Below, one piece after another: positions 35,574-46,016 of a DNA stretch of 64,000 bases; within the stretch, counting starts at the first letter, position 1, and each line of letters starts with the position of its first letter. A program made the position numbers and the translations under genes. The stretch is from Alligator mississippiensis (Eukaryota; Chordata; Crocodylia; Alligatoridae). The notes under the pieces are model-generated. The model saw nothing but the letters and a program-made list of their open reading frames with translations, ran no database searches and was not told the origin of the DNA. Location: the NCBI RefSeq assembly GCF_030867095.1, contig NC_081831.1, positions 67,904,716-67,968,715 of the forward strand, given 5' to 3'.

Positions 35574-36236
35574 AAAGGGAAAAGTTAGCAGGTGTATTTA
35601 AAACTTCACTGGAAAACATCAACATATCATTAGCTTAAATCATACTTCCATGTAAGATGGGAAACGATAGATTTGTAGGGCCTAATTCTGGACTAACTCA
35701 TTTTATACTAATGAAACTCCATTGAATTCCTTGGAGCTATTTTTGAGTTATACATGTGTGAAAAGAGAACTGACTTTAGGAAATAGAAATTAGACAAACA
35801 GAAATACCACAGAAGGGCTGACAAACGTATGATTTAGGGTCCAGTTTTCTGAGATGCTAAGTTCCTTCAACTCGATTCAATTTATTCAGATGCTTGCAGG
35901 AGCAGGGTCTAAGATTGCAGAACTCATATAAAACATTTTGAGGGCCCAATAAAGAGTTAACAGAAGAGAAAGTTAACATGATTTGACTAGATTTTTGGTA
36001 CAGTAAAAACATAAAGAACAATTTGAAGTACTGAATAAGGAAAAGCACGCTGAGGCAAGGATGACAGAGATCCTCGGGATGTGCCTTGTAGATCAGCAAT
36101 ACTGAGGCTGCATTAATTATTGCTACAATAGCCAATGATGAAATCAACAACTGCAATGAGGCACATTTTGCTGGAACCCTTCTGGCATTTTGCCACAAGG
36201 GTGATGTCTGTTGTTAATTAACATACTATTTATATC
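35574..36236. other. Non-coding DNA with an ancient palindromic repeat remnant
   Basis: About 35678-35760 reads AGGGCCTAATTCTGGACTAACTCATTTTATACT...ACTCCATTGAATTCCTTGGAG, matching the wording of an old palindromic repeat (usual core 'CTCCATTGAAGTCAATGGAG'). The rest is unassigned and AT-rich. Confidence 0.4.
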
Positions 36237-37160
36237 TCTTGGCTTTTTTTAAGTGAATCTGCTTAGTGCTTTTTAAAGAGTTCTGATTGACAGCCCTGAA
36301 ACAATGAGAACTAGGGCTTGTGATCAGGAAACTTCCAGAAGCTGTTTTGAAGAAAGCCTCATCCACCACGTCCTTCTGGTCTGGTGGTCTATAGCAGACC
36401 TCCACCACAACATCACCCTGGTTGCTCTCCCCTCTGACCCTAACCCAGAGACTCTCAACAGGCCTACCTCCTGTTTCATACTGGAGCTCTGAGAAAATCA
36501 TATGGCTCTTTTACATGAAGTGCAATTCCTCCTCTTCTCTGCTGCCCGTCTTTCCTGAACAGTTTGTACCCATCCATGACAGAGCTCCAGTCATGTGAAC
36601 TATCCCACCAAGTCTCTGTTATTCCAATCATGTCATAGTTCCATGACTGTGAGAGGACTTCCAGTTCTTCCTGCTTGTTTCCCAGGCTCCATGCATTTGT
36701 GTACAGGTACCTGAGGTAGCTGGTTGATTGCCCTTTCTCAGAAAGTATGAGAACACCTCCCTTGTTGGCCCCTCCTGCTTGCTCTTCTCCCAGGTCCCCC
36801 ACTTCTTCACTTACCTCAGGGCTCTGGTTTCCATCCCCCAGAAAACCTAGCTTAAAGCCTTCTTCACTAGGTTAGCAAGCCTGTCTGTGAAGATGCTCTT
36901 TCCTCTCTTCATTAGGTGAATCCCATCTCTTCCCCAGCAATCCTCCTTCAACATCCCTTGGTCGAAGAAGCCAAAGCCCTGCTGGCGACACCACCTGTGC
37001 AGCCAGGTGTTGATCTACAGGATGCATCTGTTCTTGCCCACGCCCTTTCCCTTGACTGGAAGGATCAATGAGAACACAACCTGAGCCCCAGATCCTCTCA
37101 CCCTTGCACCCAGAGCCCTGTAGTCGCTTCTGATATGCTCAGTCTCCCCTAGATTAATGG
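36237..37160 (-). mobile_element. CR1: CR1 LINE, 5' part: ORF1 esterase end and endonuclease
   Basis: Minus-strand frames read, in order, EHIRSDYRALGARVRGSGAQ and DGIHLMKRGKSIFTDRLANL (36850-37140), the C-terminal part of the CR1 ORF1 esterase-like domain with its Asp-x-x-His signature. Next come NAWSLGNKQEELEVL and MIGITETWWD (36600-36720), the apurinic endonuclease start, and VCYRPPDQKDVVDEAFF (36335-36420), a later endonuclease block. Several stops and frame changes are present. It is truncated at both sides. Together with 31826-32955 it covers complementary parts of a CR1, but the two need not come from one insertion. Confidence 0.9.
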
Positions 37161-38149
37161 AATCCTTCACTTGATAACATAATGGATACATTGATCAAAT
37201 TTACTTCTGGGGCAATTTCACTGAAGTCTAACCATTAGATCTGTGGGAATGAAAAATGCCTGCATCAGAGTAACTGATCTTTTGGACCTGCTAACTTTCA
37301 GCTCCTTACTTTAGAATTACAAAAGAATATGTGCAAGTACAAAACCCAATAGTTTTAATGATTATGGGTTAGTAGGATAGGGATGCTACTGTACTATGTT
37401 CTTGCCTACATCACATTCCTCTGAAATTGTATTGCCTAGAAGAATGCCTTCAGATGTACAAAATTACATTTTGTTTTAGCTTTTAATTATTACTTTTTGC
37501 ATGTATATCAAATATAAGCCTGACTTTCTAAACAGTGAGCAGTGAGTGAAAGTGTACGAATAGAAGAGATTACATTTTAAAATACATCTATCTGGAAAAT
37601 GCAAATGTGGAAAAAGGAACTTAACTTCGGCAGTCAAATTAGATTGCTGTATCATTTTACAAAACTGCAAAGAAAAAATTCAGCCCTGGTACATGCAAGG
37701 AGAAATTGCACTGAAGTCAATGCCATTGCTGAAGTCCTTCCTTAAGCCCATCATGTAGCTTTACTGAGTCTCTGAAAGGATTTTATATTGAATTGAGACA
37801 CTAGCACTTCAAGTCAATGCTCTGGAACACTGAGATCTATTTCAATCTGATTCTCCACTCAGAATAGTCCTGGAGGGAGGGAGAGAGACCTGAAGAACAC
37901 AGAAATACAACACGAAATAGGACAGAAAGTTTGTGTCTTTTATCATCTTTCCTTTCATCCTAAACTAATGTCCACTTTATACTAAGCCTGACTTCTTGTA
38001 ACTCTTTCTGAGTGAGGTTAGATACTGGTTAATTTAAATCTTGGAAAGAGTATATAAGATGTGAGAAGTACTAAAAGTCCTTATATAGTGATTTCAGCAT
38101 ATGATTTATGATGGTCCCTCTGCCCTCAAGAGATAACAGAAGTTTGCAT
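37161..38149. other. Unassigned AT-rich non-coding DNA
   Basis: No recognised elements or coding signals. A 'TGAAGTCAATGCCATTG' phrase near 37711 may be another remnant of the ancient palindromic repeat. Confidence 0.45.
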
Positions 38150-38480
38150 GGCACAGTAAATACCCGCCCAGGGTCCCAGGTCCCCCGTGGAGGGCCACAG
38201 ACCCTATCCCCCACAGGGCCCCAGCCCCCCTGCCCAGGGCCCATAACTAACCTTTAACAGCAGCAGCAGAGGGACAATGCGCTGAGCCCAGCCTGGTTGC
38301 CAGCCCTGGGGTTGCTTTTGCCACCCAGCCAGGCTGGTCTTGTGGCAGCAGGACCCGGTGTGGCACGTGGGGACCACGTGCCAGGCCCAGCCAGGTCCTG
38401 GGCCCCCTCTGCAGCCCAGCTGGGCTGGGCCCAGATCCCTGAGGCTCGCTAGTGTGGCTTTGCACCAGAGCAGGTTGCAT

Positions 38481-38521
38481 GGCTCCGGGAGGTGCGCACA
38501 GGAGCCGCACCTCCCGGAGCC
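38481..38521. repeat. Perfect 16-bp GC-rich hairpin
   Basis: GGCTCCGGGAGGTGCG (38481-38496), nine bases, then CGCACCTCCCGGAGCC (38506-38521). It is centred within the larger fold of the 38150 element. Confidence 0.85.
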
Positions 38522-39335
38522 CTGTGACCCGCTTCAGTGCAAGGCCGGACTAGTGAGCCACATGGCTGGGCCAGGTCCTCACCCCCCGCAGGCACAGGGG
38601 GCAGAGATGGGAGCCGGCCCTGGGGCCTGGCCCATGCTGACAAGAGCCAGCATGGCATGCGGTTCCCACGTGCCGCGCTGGGTCCTGCCACAGCCGGGCC
38701 CTTCCTATAGCTGCAGGACCTGGCCCAGCATGTGGGGACCATGTGGAGCTGAGTCGGGTCCTGCTGGACCTGGGGCTGCTTGTGCTGTCTGGCAGCTGGG
38801 TGGCATGAGCAGCCCCAAGGCTGGCAGGACCTGGCTCAGCTTCATGCAGTCCCTGCGCACCAAGCCAGGGCAGGGAGCACAAGCCTCCTGGGGCCAGCAG
38901 GACGCAGCTTGGCTCCACATGGTCCCTACATGCTGGGCTGGACCAGGCAGCTGCGTGGTCCCTGGGTGGCTTATGCTGCCCAGCCCAGCCTGGCACGCGG
39001 AGACCGTGCGGAGCCAAGCTGTGTCCTGCTGGCCCCAGATGGCTCATGCTCCCCGGCCTGGCATGGCACGCGGGGACCACGTGGAGCCGAGCCGGGTCCT
39101 GCTGGCCTTGGGGCTGTTTGTGTTGGGTCACAGGGCTCCAGGAGGTGCGGCTCCTGTGCATGCCTCCTGAAGCCATTTGACCTGCTCCAATGCAAAGCCA
39201 GACTAGCGAGCCTCAGGGATCTGGGCCAGGTCCTTGCCCCCCCCCCGCCGCCACTCTCCAACCTCTCCCACACCCCCATGCCAGCCCCCCTCCCCCCCAA
39301 CTTACCTTGGACAGTGCCAACGGCAGCAGGAACAC

Positions 39336-39373
39336 AAAAGAGATGCTCTGGCCAAAACCAGAGCATCTCTTTT
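39336..39373. repeat. Perfect 16-bp hairpin
   Basis: AAAAGAGATGCTCTGG (39336-39351), CCAAAA, then CCAGAGCATCTCTTTT (39358-39373). It lies at the inner boundary of the shared end module of the 38150 element. The corresponding place at 11671 in the other copy also has a hairpin, of different sequence. Confidence 0.85.
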
Positions 39374-39593
39374 AGAGGACTGGCTCCAGGCACGGTCTTG
39401 AACTGTGCCTTGCTCCACTCTATTGCCGAGTGGTTGTTTTAGACCCCTGGATAGGGGTCTAATTTTCTCCCTGCACTGCAAGTTTGCAGCATTGGGAACA
39501 TTTTTTCATTCCTGCATGTGCCTGTTGCCCCACCTCAAAGGGGCTTGAGGCGGGGCAACAGGCATGTGTGCGCTCGTCTGGACATGCCCTTAA

Positions 39594-41018
39594 TGTTTAT
39601 TTAATTAGCAGAAAAGTCACTTATCTCAATAAGCATTACTGTTTCTGACAAAATCAAAATCTTAAAAGTCTGGAGGTTTAGGTAGGAACTAAGGGGCTAG
39701 AGGAGGTTCCTAGGGACCCCAGGCTGGGGTCCAGGTGAGCCAGAGAGAGGGGCTCAGTGTATGAGACCTAGCATGGGGTCCTGGCAGCCCAGTGAGAGAA
39801 GCCATGCATAAGAGACCTGTTGAGGGACCCAAAAGAATAGACCCATGAGTGAGCATGGGCTAGCAGACCAGAGGACTGATCCCAACAGAATCTTGTTGTT
39901 CTGTTAATGGGCTCAAGGCCGAGGGAGGGGCCAAAGGCCAGAGGCAGCCACAGTGGGAGACTGCTGGAGCTAGAGAGGAGCCTGGAGTTCTCCACTGGCC
40001 TGAGGTGGAGCCAGGGCAGACAGTAAGCCAAAGATTGATGGAAATCACTTCTAGAGAGGAAGGGGATCAAACATGGGCGACTGGTGCCACCCTAGTCAGG
40101 GGGCGCACATGCCCCCCCAGCGACCAGTCAGTGACTAGGGGAGGGAGGGTCCCCTGCGTCAATCGCGCTGACTGGGAAGTACCTCCTGGAAGTAGCTGCA
40201 GCGCTTCATCCGTGCTCCCACTCCCTAGTGGGCGCTTGCAGGGGGGGCATCGGTGCTCCCACCTGCCCCCCCTGCCCATTGCCTAAGTGGGCGCGTGGCC
40301 TGTCAGGGGGTGCACAGGCTCAGAGAGAGACTGAGAGTGAGTGGAACCACAAGGATCTGGAGACTCTGAGTTGGACCAAGAGCTAGAGTGGGACCAGAAG
40401 GGCCCAGGGGTCCAGAGAGAGACTGGGAACAGAGTAGGACTGGAAAGGTCCTGAGTCCTAGAGCGCGGCTGGGAACAGATTGGGACTGGAAGAGTCCAGA
40501 GGCCTAGAAAGTGGCCAAGAAAAGTGGGGGACCAGAAGGGTCCAGGAAAAGACCAAAGGGGCCTGGCAGCCCCAAAAGGGACCAGGTGAAAGACCAAGGG
40601 GTTTAAGGGCCCAGAAAGGGGCCAGACAAGAGACCAAGGGGTCTGACAATCCAGAGAGGGACCACAGGGGAGATGGAGGGGAGGGGAGATGGAGGGGCCT
40701 GGCAACCCAGGGAGGGGCTGAGTTGAAAGACTGAGAGGTCTAAGGGCCCAGAGATTGGCTGTGTGAGAGAGAAAGAACAGCAATGAAGATGTCATCTCAG
40801 AGGCTTGGGGTGGTGCAGGAATGGAACAGAGCCACACAACTGGCTCATAAGAACTTGACCACAAACCTGGTGGTCATTATGATAAGACCAGAGCAACCTC
40901 CTACACTCTTGATAACAATTACTATCAAGGCATAGTGGGTAAGAACAGGGCCAACTGTGCATAAAGCAAGGTACCCTAGGGGTTTTATGGCCACCGCTGG
41001 AGATGGTATCCTGTGACA
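39594..41018 (+). mobile_element. Probable LTR fossil with internal degenerate repeats
   Basis: The right edge GTATCCTGTGACA (41018) resembles the GTGACA end of the 34029 LTR. From about 40330 to 40740 degenerate phrases of the form AGGGGCCAGA-GAGACCAAGGGGTC recur every 40-60 bases, recalling that LTR's array. A CpG-richer segment at 40075-40315 looks like a separate insert. The left edge and a target duplication were not found, so the family and limits are tentative. It looks old and broken. Confidence 0.3.
40075..40315. repeat. CpG-rich segment, possibly an inserted short element
   Basis: GGCGACTGGTGCCACCCTAGTCAGGGGGCGCACATGC opens the block and GTGGCCTGTCAGGGGGTGCACAGG closes it, so 'GTCAGGGGG(C/T)GCAC' appears at both ends in the same direction. 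CpG density is higher than on either side (GCGTCAATCGCGCTGAC). I cannot name the family. Confidence 0.35.
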
Positions 41019-42436
41019 GTATGAAGCCAGAACAGCTGTTGCAGTTGATGTTGCTTGCCTTAGCATACAAATTCTTAAAGCCAGAAAGTATTTGCCTGCC
41101 TCTGTGTATTTCTCTGATGTCTAAAATAATAAAGACCCGATTCTGAGTGAGGCTTTTTCAGTCCTACCATAAATAATGGCACTAAATTCTTCACTGTCCT
41201 TCATATATTGTGCACACCCACTGTCCTCAGTAATATTTTGTGGGGGTAGCACAGCTCTAAGTTCGATTCATTATCTTTAAATAACTAGGAATTTGCTTAG
41301 ATGTGAGATAAAAACACATAAAAACATTTTGGTAGCATTTTGTAGCCACTATCTTTGCTGAACTCGGTAAATCACTGCCTCCGTGAAATTTCATGGACAT
41401 CCAGGGTGGGGTAATACCTAATGCTTGCCTTGGAATTAACAGCACAATGAATTATATCTATTGCTGATGTGCCAACCAGACAAGAGGTTACTGCTGGTCA
41501 TTGACCTTCTGGAAAAGAAAGTAGATTTAAAATCACACCATGGCTTTTAGAAGGTAAGAAAATAAGCTTTCACTGAAAATGCTGTTTATAGGTGCATATA
41601 TAAACCATAGACACATGAGAGCCCATGTACATGTATGAGGTGGGGCTCAAGCCGCATAATCAGGGATTCAGTATTATGTAACAAAACTCATTGCGACTGC
41701 AGATGTCTGCACAACTTGCCCTGTAATGACTGAGTACAGCTGCTCCATACCTTCAAAACATAAAATACGTTGGTAAGGGAGAAGAGATGTGATGCAAGAA
41801 TGTTCTTCTCTGTTATAAATAATGCAAATTGGCTGTTTCACAGTGTTGTGAGAGGAGTCAAGGATTGATTTTCAAGGCTGCATAGTTTCATGTACCATGG
41901 AAAAAAGAGAACAAGCTAAACAAGTAATTAATAAACACAGAAAACTCATGGGCAACAATGTAGGTGGTCCCTTCTTTTGGAATCTTTTATCTAATTCTGT
42001 AAGCCATGTCTCTGTCTTTTGGTTTTCCTTATAATACACAGTTTGAAAAGGTCTATAATACCAGTACTTCTCACCAAATATGTACTGACTTAAAACTTTT
42101 AAATGTTGGTGAATTGCATTTACTCACTCTGCCAGTGGCTGCTTCTCTTCTCCAATATTTTGACTGAGATTTTAAGTTTGTTGGTTGTGGCTCCCAGTGT
42201 CTGCAGTTCCGATTAAATGAGAACTAAGGCCATGTCCCTTCTAAATGAGAGCATCCACTTAGATGTTTAATGCCTTCAACATGAATGCTACAATTGCCTA
42301 TCTTTAATGGATTTGTCTTCCCTGCCCTGAACATCCCACTGGCAAACCAGAGAAAAAGGCCGAGAGAGCCTTTGGGCTGAAAGCTACCTAAAAAAGGGCT
42401 TGAAACTCTGAGCAAGGACTGTCTCCTGTTTGATTG
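41019..42436. other. Unassigned AT-rich non-coding DNA
   Basis: No recognised elements, CpG island or coding signals. Confidence 0.5.
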
Positions 42437-42561
42437 CTACTGTGTTCAGGGAAATGGGACTTTGTAAATGTAACCCCCCTGCTTATATCTATCTATATGT
42501 ACATATATTTGTGTGTGTATAAGCAGGTTTATATTTAGTCCCATTTCCCTGAACACAGTAG
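42437..42561. mobile_element. Perfect-armed hairpin MITE, likely mariner type
   Basis: CTACTGTGTTCAGGGAAATG... (25 bases, 42437-42461) and its exact reverse complement (42537-42561) form a stem without mismatch. A second perfect stem, CCTGCTTATA with TATAAGCAGG, lies inside. The outer bases include TA on each side (cTA...TAg), so a Tc1/mariner MITE of about 120 bp with TA duplication fits. The loop is AT-rich. Non-coding. Confidence 0.75.
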
Positions 42562-44454
42562 GATGTGTGTATGCATGCACACACACTCATGATTTACTCA
42601 AATATAAGATGGTCTCCTACTAATTAGATTCTATATTTGGAAAACATATATTTGTTAGTTTGTAGAATTATATATCCAGGTATAGAATCTAATTATTGGA
42701 GGTTTGCCTTGAATTTGTCCCCCTGTTTGCAGCAAGAAAAATAAATCTGGGCAGGTCAGGTGGCTCTCTTGCCCTCTCCCTCTCTTGGAGGACTTTTGTA
42801 CATACTCATATGTAATATGAACTATGAATGATATTAGTCCAAAGCCAGAGGGCTCAGATTTACAATATAGTTCATTGAGCTGGGCCCCAAGAGTCAACAG
42901 CATTTCAAACCATTGTGACCCTACAGCTCAGCATTCCTCAGTATGTGTATGTACTCCAGATGCCTCCCCCAACCTCCATCCATCAAAGGATCTATGTGCT
43001 AATTAGCTCCCCACTCATGACTGGAACACTGGGTGTTCTTGTCATGAGACCTGGGATCCTCCAAAAATGTATATGCAAATGAGGCACTGGGCAACCTGGT
43101 CCTGCTCCACCTCCATGGGTCACAGGGCTGCACTAATTATATGTGACAGGTGGAGAGAGGGGGAGACACATGGGTTCTGGGTTTGGGTTTCTGTTTGGTG
43201 ATGCTTGCCAAACATTTAAGGCTGATGAAGAAACAGGAATCATTGGAAATGGAGAAGAAAGGTACAGTTCAGCTGAAGGAGTGAAAAGGAAGTTGAAATT
43301 TATTCAATGGAGTGGCTCACCATGACTTGAAAAAGAATCAGTGCTGAGGGGGACTAAACACAATGGGCACCATCGAATATCTTATGCAGATGTGTTGTGC
43401 AAACTTCTATTCATGTGGTAGGTTCAAGGGACATACCATGACCAAGGTAAGGCAACTGAAATGGCACTATGTAGTGGCAGGGGCACCCTTGTGTGCTTGT
43501 GGACAAGACTCCCTACAAGAGCCTCATAGTTAGTTTCCCACTAGCTAGCTTCCAGTGGGAAGATCTTGGCTACATCCCAACTTTATGGAAATGGGAGATT
43601 CAGCCATACGGCTGAGGGCAAGCAAAACTCAGGGGCATCCGAGCCCCAGGCCTATACATAGGATGCCTGCCAAAAGATTGGGAAGTATCTGAAACCCTAG
43701 GCTGAAACATTTGGGGTGGAGGATACTTGCTGTTTGTAGTTCTTGACATGTAGTTCTTGAATGAGTCAAAGGATTTGGAACTGATCTGGCTGATTTGACC
43801 TGGGACATGAAACATTTTCCTTAAAAAATAAATAATCTTGGCCTTTGGTGGTAGCTCCTAGCAGTGAGAGGTGGCAAGCCAGGAAGTGACATGAGATAGT
43901 GTCCCCCTGCTCTTAGCTAGTAAACTTCAGCACCAGTCCCAGGAGCACTAATAGCAAGCAGAAACCAGTGGGTCCAGATCTTCCCCAGCAAGCCAGAGAG
44001 AGACAACTTTTTCCTTGCATCATTTTATTGGAGAAAATAGCAACTTCCCTGATGGGAGAAGTTCTCAAAAAGAAATCGACACAAAAAGACCTAGAGGGCT
44101 TGTTGTTTGGGGTTGTTTGTTATTTGGGGGTTTCTTCTGTTGTTTGGGATGTTGTTTGGTATTTGGGGGTATTTAATAGTTTAGGTACTGAGAGTTAGAT
44201 TTAATAAGGATTTGTTATTTTCTTTTTTCCATTTAATAAACATGTATATATTGTCGGTATAGCTACGGTCTAAATAGCTTGAGAGTGGGGAAGCTGTCCT
44301 TTAGGACCCACAATAAAGGTGATATTTTCCCAGGTTTCTGAGTAGGGACTTGAGCCAAAACTCCACAAATTTGGACCCAGCCTTTGTTCTACCACCAGGC
44401 CTTGGCAGAAGGGTAACATAAACAAACAGGATTGTGTCACAGAAACAGTAGTCG
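42562..44454. other. Unassigned non-coding DNA
   Basis: AT-rich; a TTGTTTGGGGTTGTTTG run near 44102-44165 is simple-sequence-like. No recognised element ends or coding signals. Confidence 0.5.
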
Positions 44455-44540
44455 TTAGGCCTGTGCGAGTAGGCAGCTATTTGATTCGGCTTCGGAAGCC
44501 AGGGATCTGATCCAGAGCTCCGGACCGGGTTTCTGCTTCA

Positions 44541-44843
44541 TAGTTTCATAGTTTGTAGGGTGGGAAGGGACCTTGACAGATCATCAAGTCCGACCCCCTG
44601 CCATGGCAGGAAAGAGCACTGGGGTCAAACAACTCCAGAAAGGTGTTCATCTAGCCTTCTCTTAAAGACTGCCAGGGTACGAGCCAGCACCATTTCTCTT
44701 GGAAGCTGGTTCCAGATCCTAGCCGCCCTGACTGTGAAGTAGCGCCTCCTGATGTCTAGTCTGAATCTACCCTCTGCCAACTTGTGACCGTTATTTCTAG
44801 TCACTCCTGGTAGCGCTCAGGGGAACAGGGACTCCCCCAATGC
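44541..44843 (-). mobile_element. CR1: CR1 3' fragment inside the foldback element
   Basis: TAGTTTCATAGTTTGTAGGGTGGGAAGGGACC and CAAGTCCGACCCCCTGCC are antisense CR1 3' text; TGAAGTAGCGCCTCCTGATGTCTAG follows in the expected order. CTGCTTCA stands on both sides (44533-44540 and 44844-44851), an exact 8-base repeat that looks like the insertion duplication. It is therefore younger than the foldback element. Confidence 0.88.
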
Positions 44844-45209
44844 CTGCTTCAATCTGGCCGAAGCGGCTCCGAAGCTTTGGAGCTGCCTCGAAGATCCGGC
44901 CATAGGGTATAACGGGGAATCAATGAAATATCTATAACTTTGTTGTTTTTTGTCTGATTCTTGAAAGCAAAACTCATGTCACGTGCATGTGTTACACCAC
45001 AGGGGGGTGAAAACTGCAGGGGTAATGGACACTGCTGAGATCACAAAGTCCACCACGTTTCAAGAAGATTGGTGCAGGGGTTTAGGGGGAGTGTACCCCA
45101 AATTCCTGAAAGCAAAACTCATGTCATGGCTATGTGTTACAACAAAGGGGGATGGTGGCCCCTGCTGAGGACACAAAGACAGACACAGCTGCACAAGCAC
45201 CCATGTCAT

Positions 45210-45780
45210 GAGTTTTGCCTCTCAGCAGCTAGAGGTGCAGGGCCCCAGAACCCCCCTGCACCTATCTCCTCCAAAGATGGCAGGCTTTGTGGCCACAGCA
45301 GGGGCCACCATCCCTGCAGCTTTCAGCCTGCTGCGCCTTAACACACACAGGGTCACCCATGTCACGAGTTTGGTTTGTCCACAGCTTGAGGTGCAGTTTC
45401 CCCCAAACCCCTGCGCTTATTTCCTTGAAACTTGGCAGGATTTGTGGCCTGTGCAGGGACCACCAACCCTGCAGTTTTCAGCCCGCTGTGCCTTAACACA
45501 CACGGGGTCATCTGTGTCACAAGTTTTGCCTGTCAGCAGCTTGAGGTGCAGTTCCCCCCCAAACCCCTGCACCGATGTTCTTGAAACTTGGCAGGCTTTG
45601 TGTCCTCAGCAGGGGCCACCAACCCTGCAGTTTTCATCCCCCTGTGTTGTAACACATACATGTGACTTGAGTTTTGCTTTCAAGAATTTGGGGTGCAGTT
45701 CCCCCCGAACCCCTGCACTGATCTTCTTGAAACTTGGCAGGCTTCACGCTGTCAGCAGAGGCTACCATCCCTGCAAATTT
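45210..45780. repeat. About 140-bp direct repeats in the right arm
   Basis: Four copies start near 45208, 45364, 45520 and 45666. Each has GAGTTTTGC or GAGTTTGGT, then GAGGTGCAG, CCCCTGCAC, CTTGGCAGG(C/A)TTTGTG, and a GCAGGG-CCACC-CCCTGCAG block. The units keep one frame open for 236 codons, but its content simply follows the repeat, so I do not call it a gene. Confidence 0.8.
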
Positions 45781-46016
45781 AATCCAAATCAGACAGAAAA
45801 TAACAAAGTTAAAGATACTTCATTGATTCCCCATTATACCCTATGGCCGGATTGCCGAAGCAGCTCCAAAGCTTTTCTGAAGCACTTTGGAAGCTCTGAA
45901 CCTCTTCGGAAAGCTTAACAAAGCCAGCGCTTCGATCTGGACATGCTGTTTTGGATGCCAAAACGTCCAAAGCTTCTCTGGATCCAAAGCAGGGTCCTAA
46001 GCCTCGCACAGCCTTA

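Larger units (their letters stand above)
38150..39593. mobile_element. Candidate GC-rich foldback element
   Basis: The right edge (CTCGTCTGGACATGCCC) and the preceding 200 bases match, inverted, the end module at 11503. Internally the DNA pairs with itself: TGGCAGCAGGACCC near 38342 mirrors GGGTCCTGCCACAGCC near 38680. A perfect 16-bp stem lies at 38481-38521. The motif TGGCACG(T/C)GGGGACCACGTG recurs at 38360, 38990 and 39064, about 70-110 bases apart in part. The left edge is not defined. No target duplication was found, and the long frames are composition artefacts. Confidence 0.4.
44455..46016. mobile_element. Foldback DNA element split by a CR1 insertion
   Basis: The ends TTAGGCCTGTGCGAG and CTCGCACAGCCTTA are inverted copies, close to the TAGGGCTGTGCGAA end of the 18998 element. 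The arms contain GCCATAGGGTATAACGGGGAATCAATGA (about 44900) and its inverted match TCATTGATTCCCCATTATACCCTATGGCC (about 45820-45846). A unit of about 140 bases (GAGTTTTGC...GGTGCAG...CCCCTGCAC...TTGGCAGGCTTTGTG) occurs four times in the right arm (about 45210-45780) and inverted about one and a half times in the left arm (about 44960-45165). The 8-bp flanks do not match convincingly. No transposase. Confidence 0.7.

Noticed and set aside
38340-39170. 276-codon plus-strand open frame and its minus-strand partner
   Set aside because: The frames follow the GC-rich palindromic and direct repeats of the candidate foldback element; no recognisable domain.
45208-45918. 236-codon plus-strand open frame
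   Set aside because: It is kept open by the about 140-base repeat units in the foldback element; the peptide repeats with the unit.
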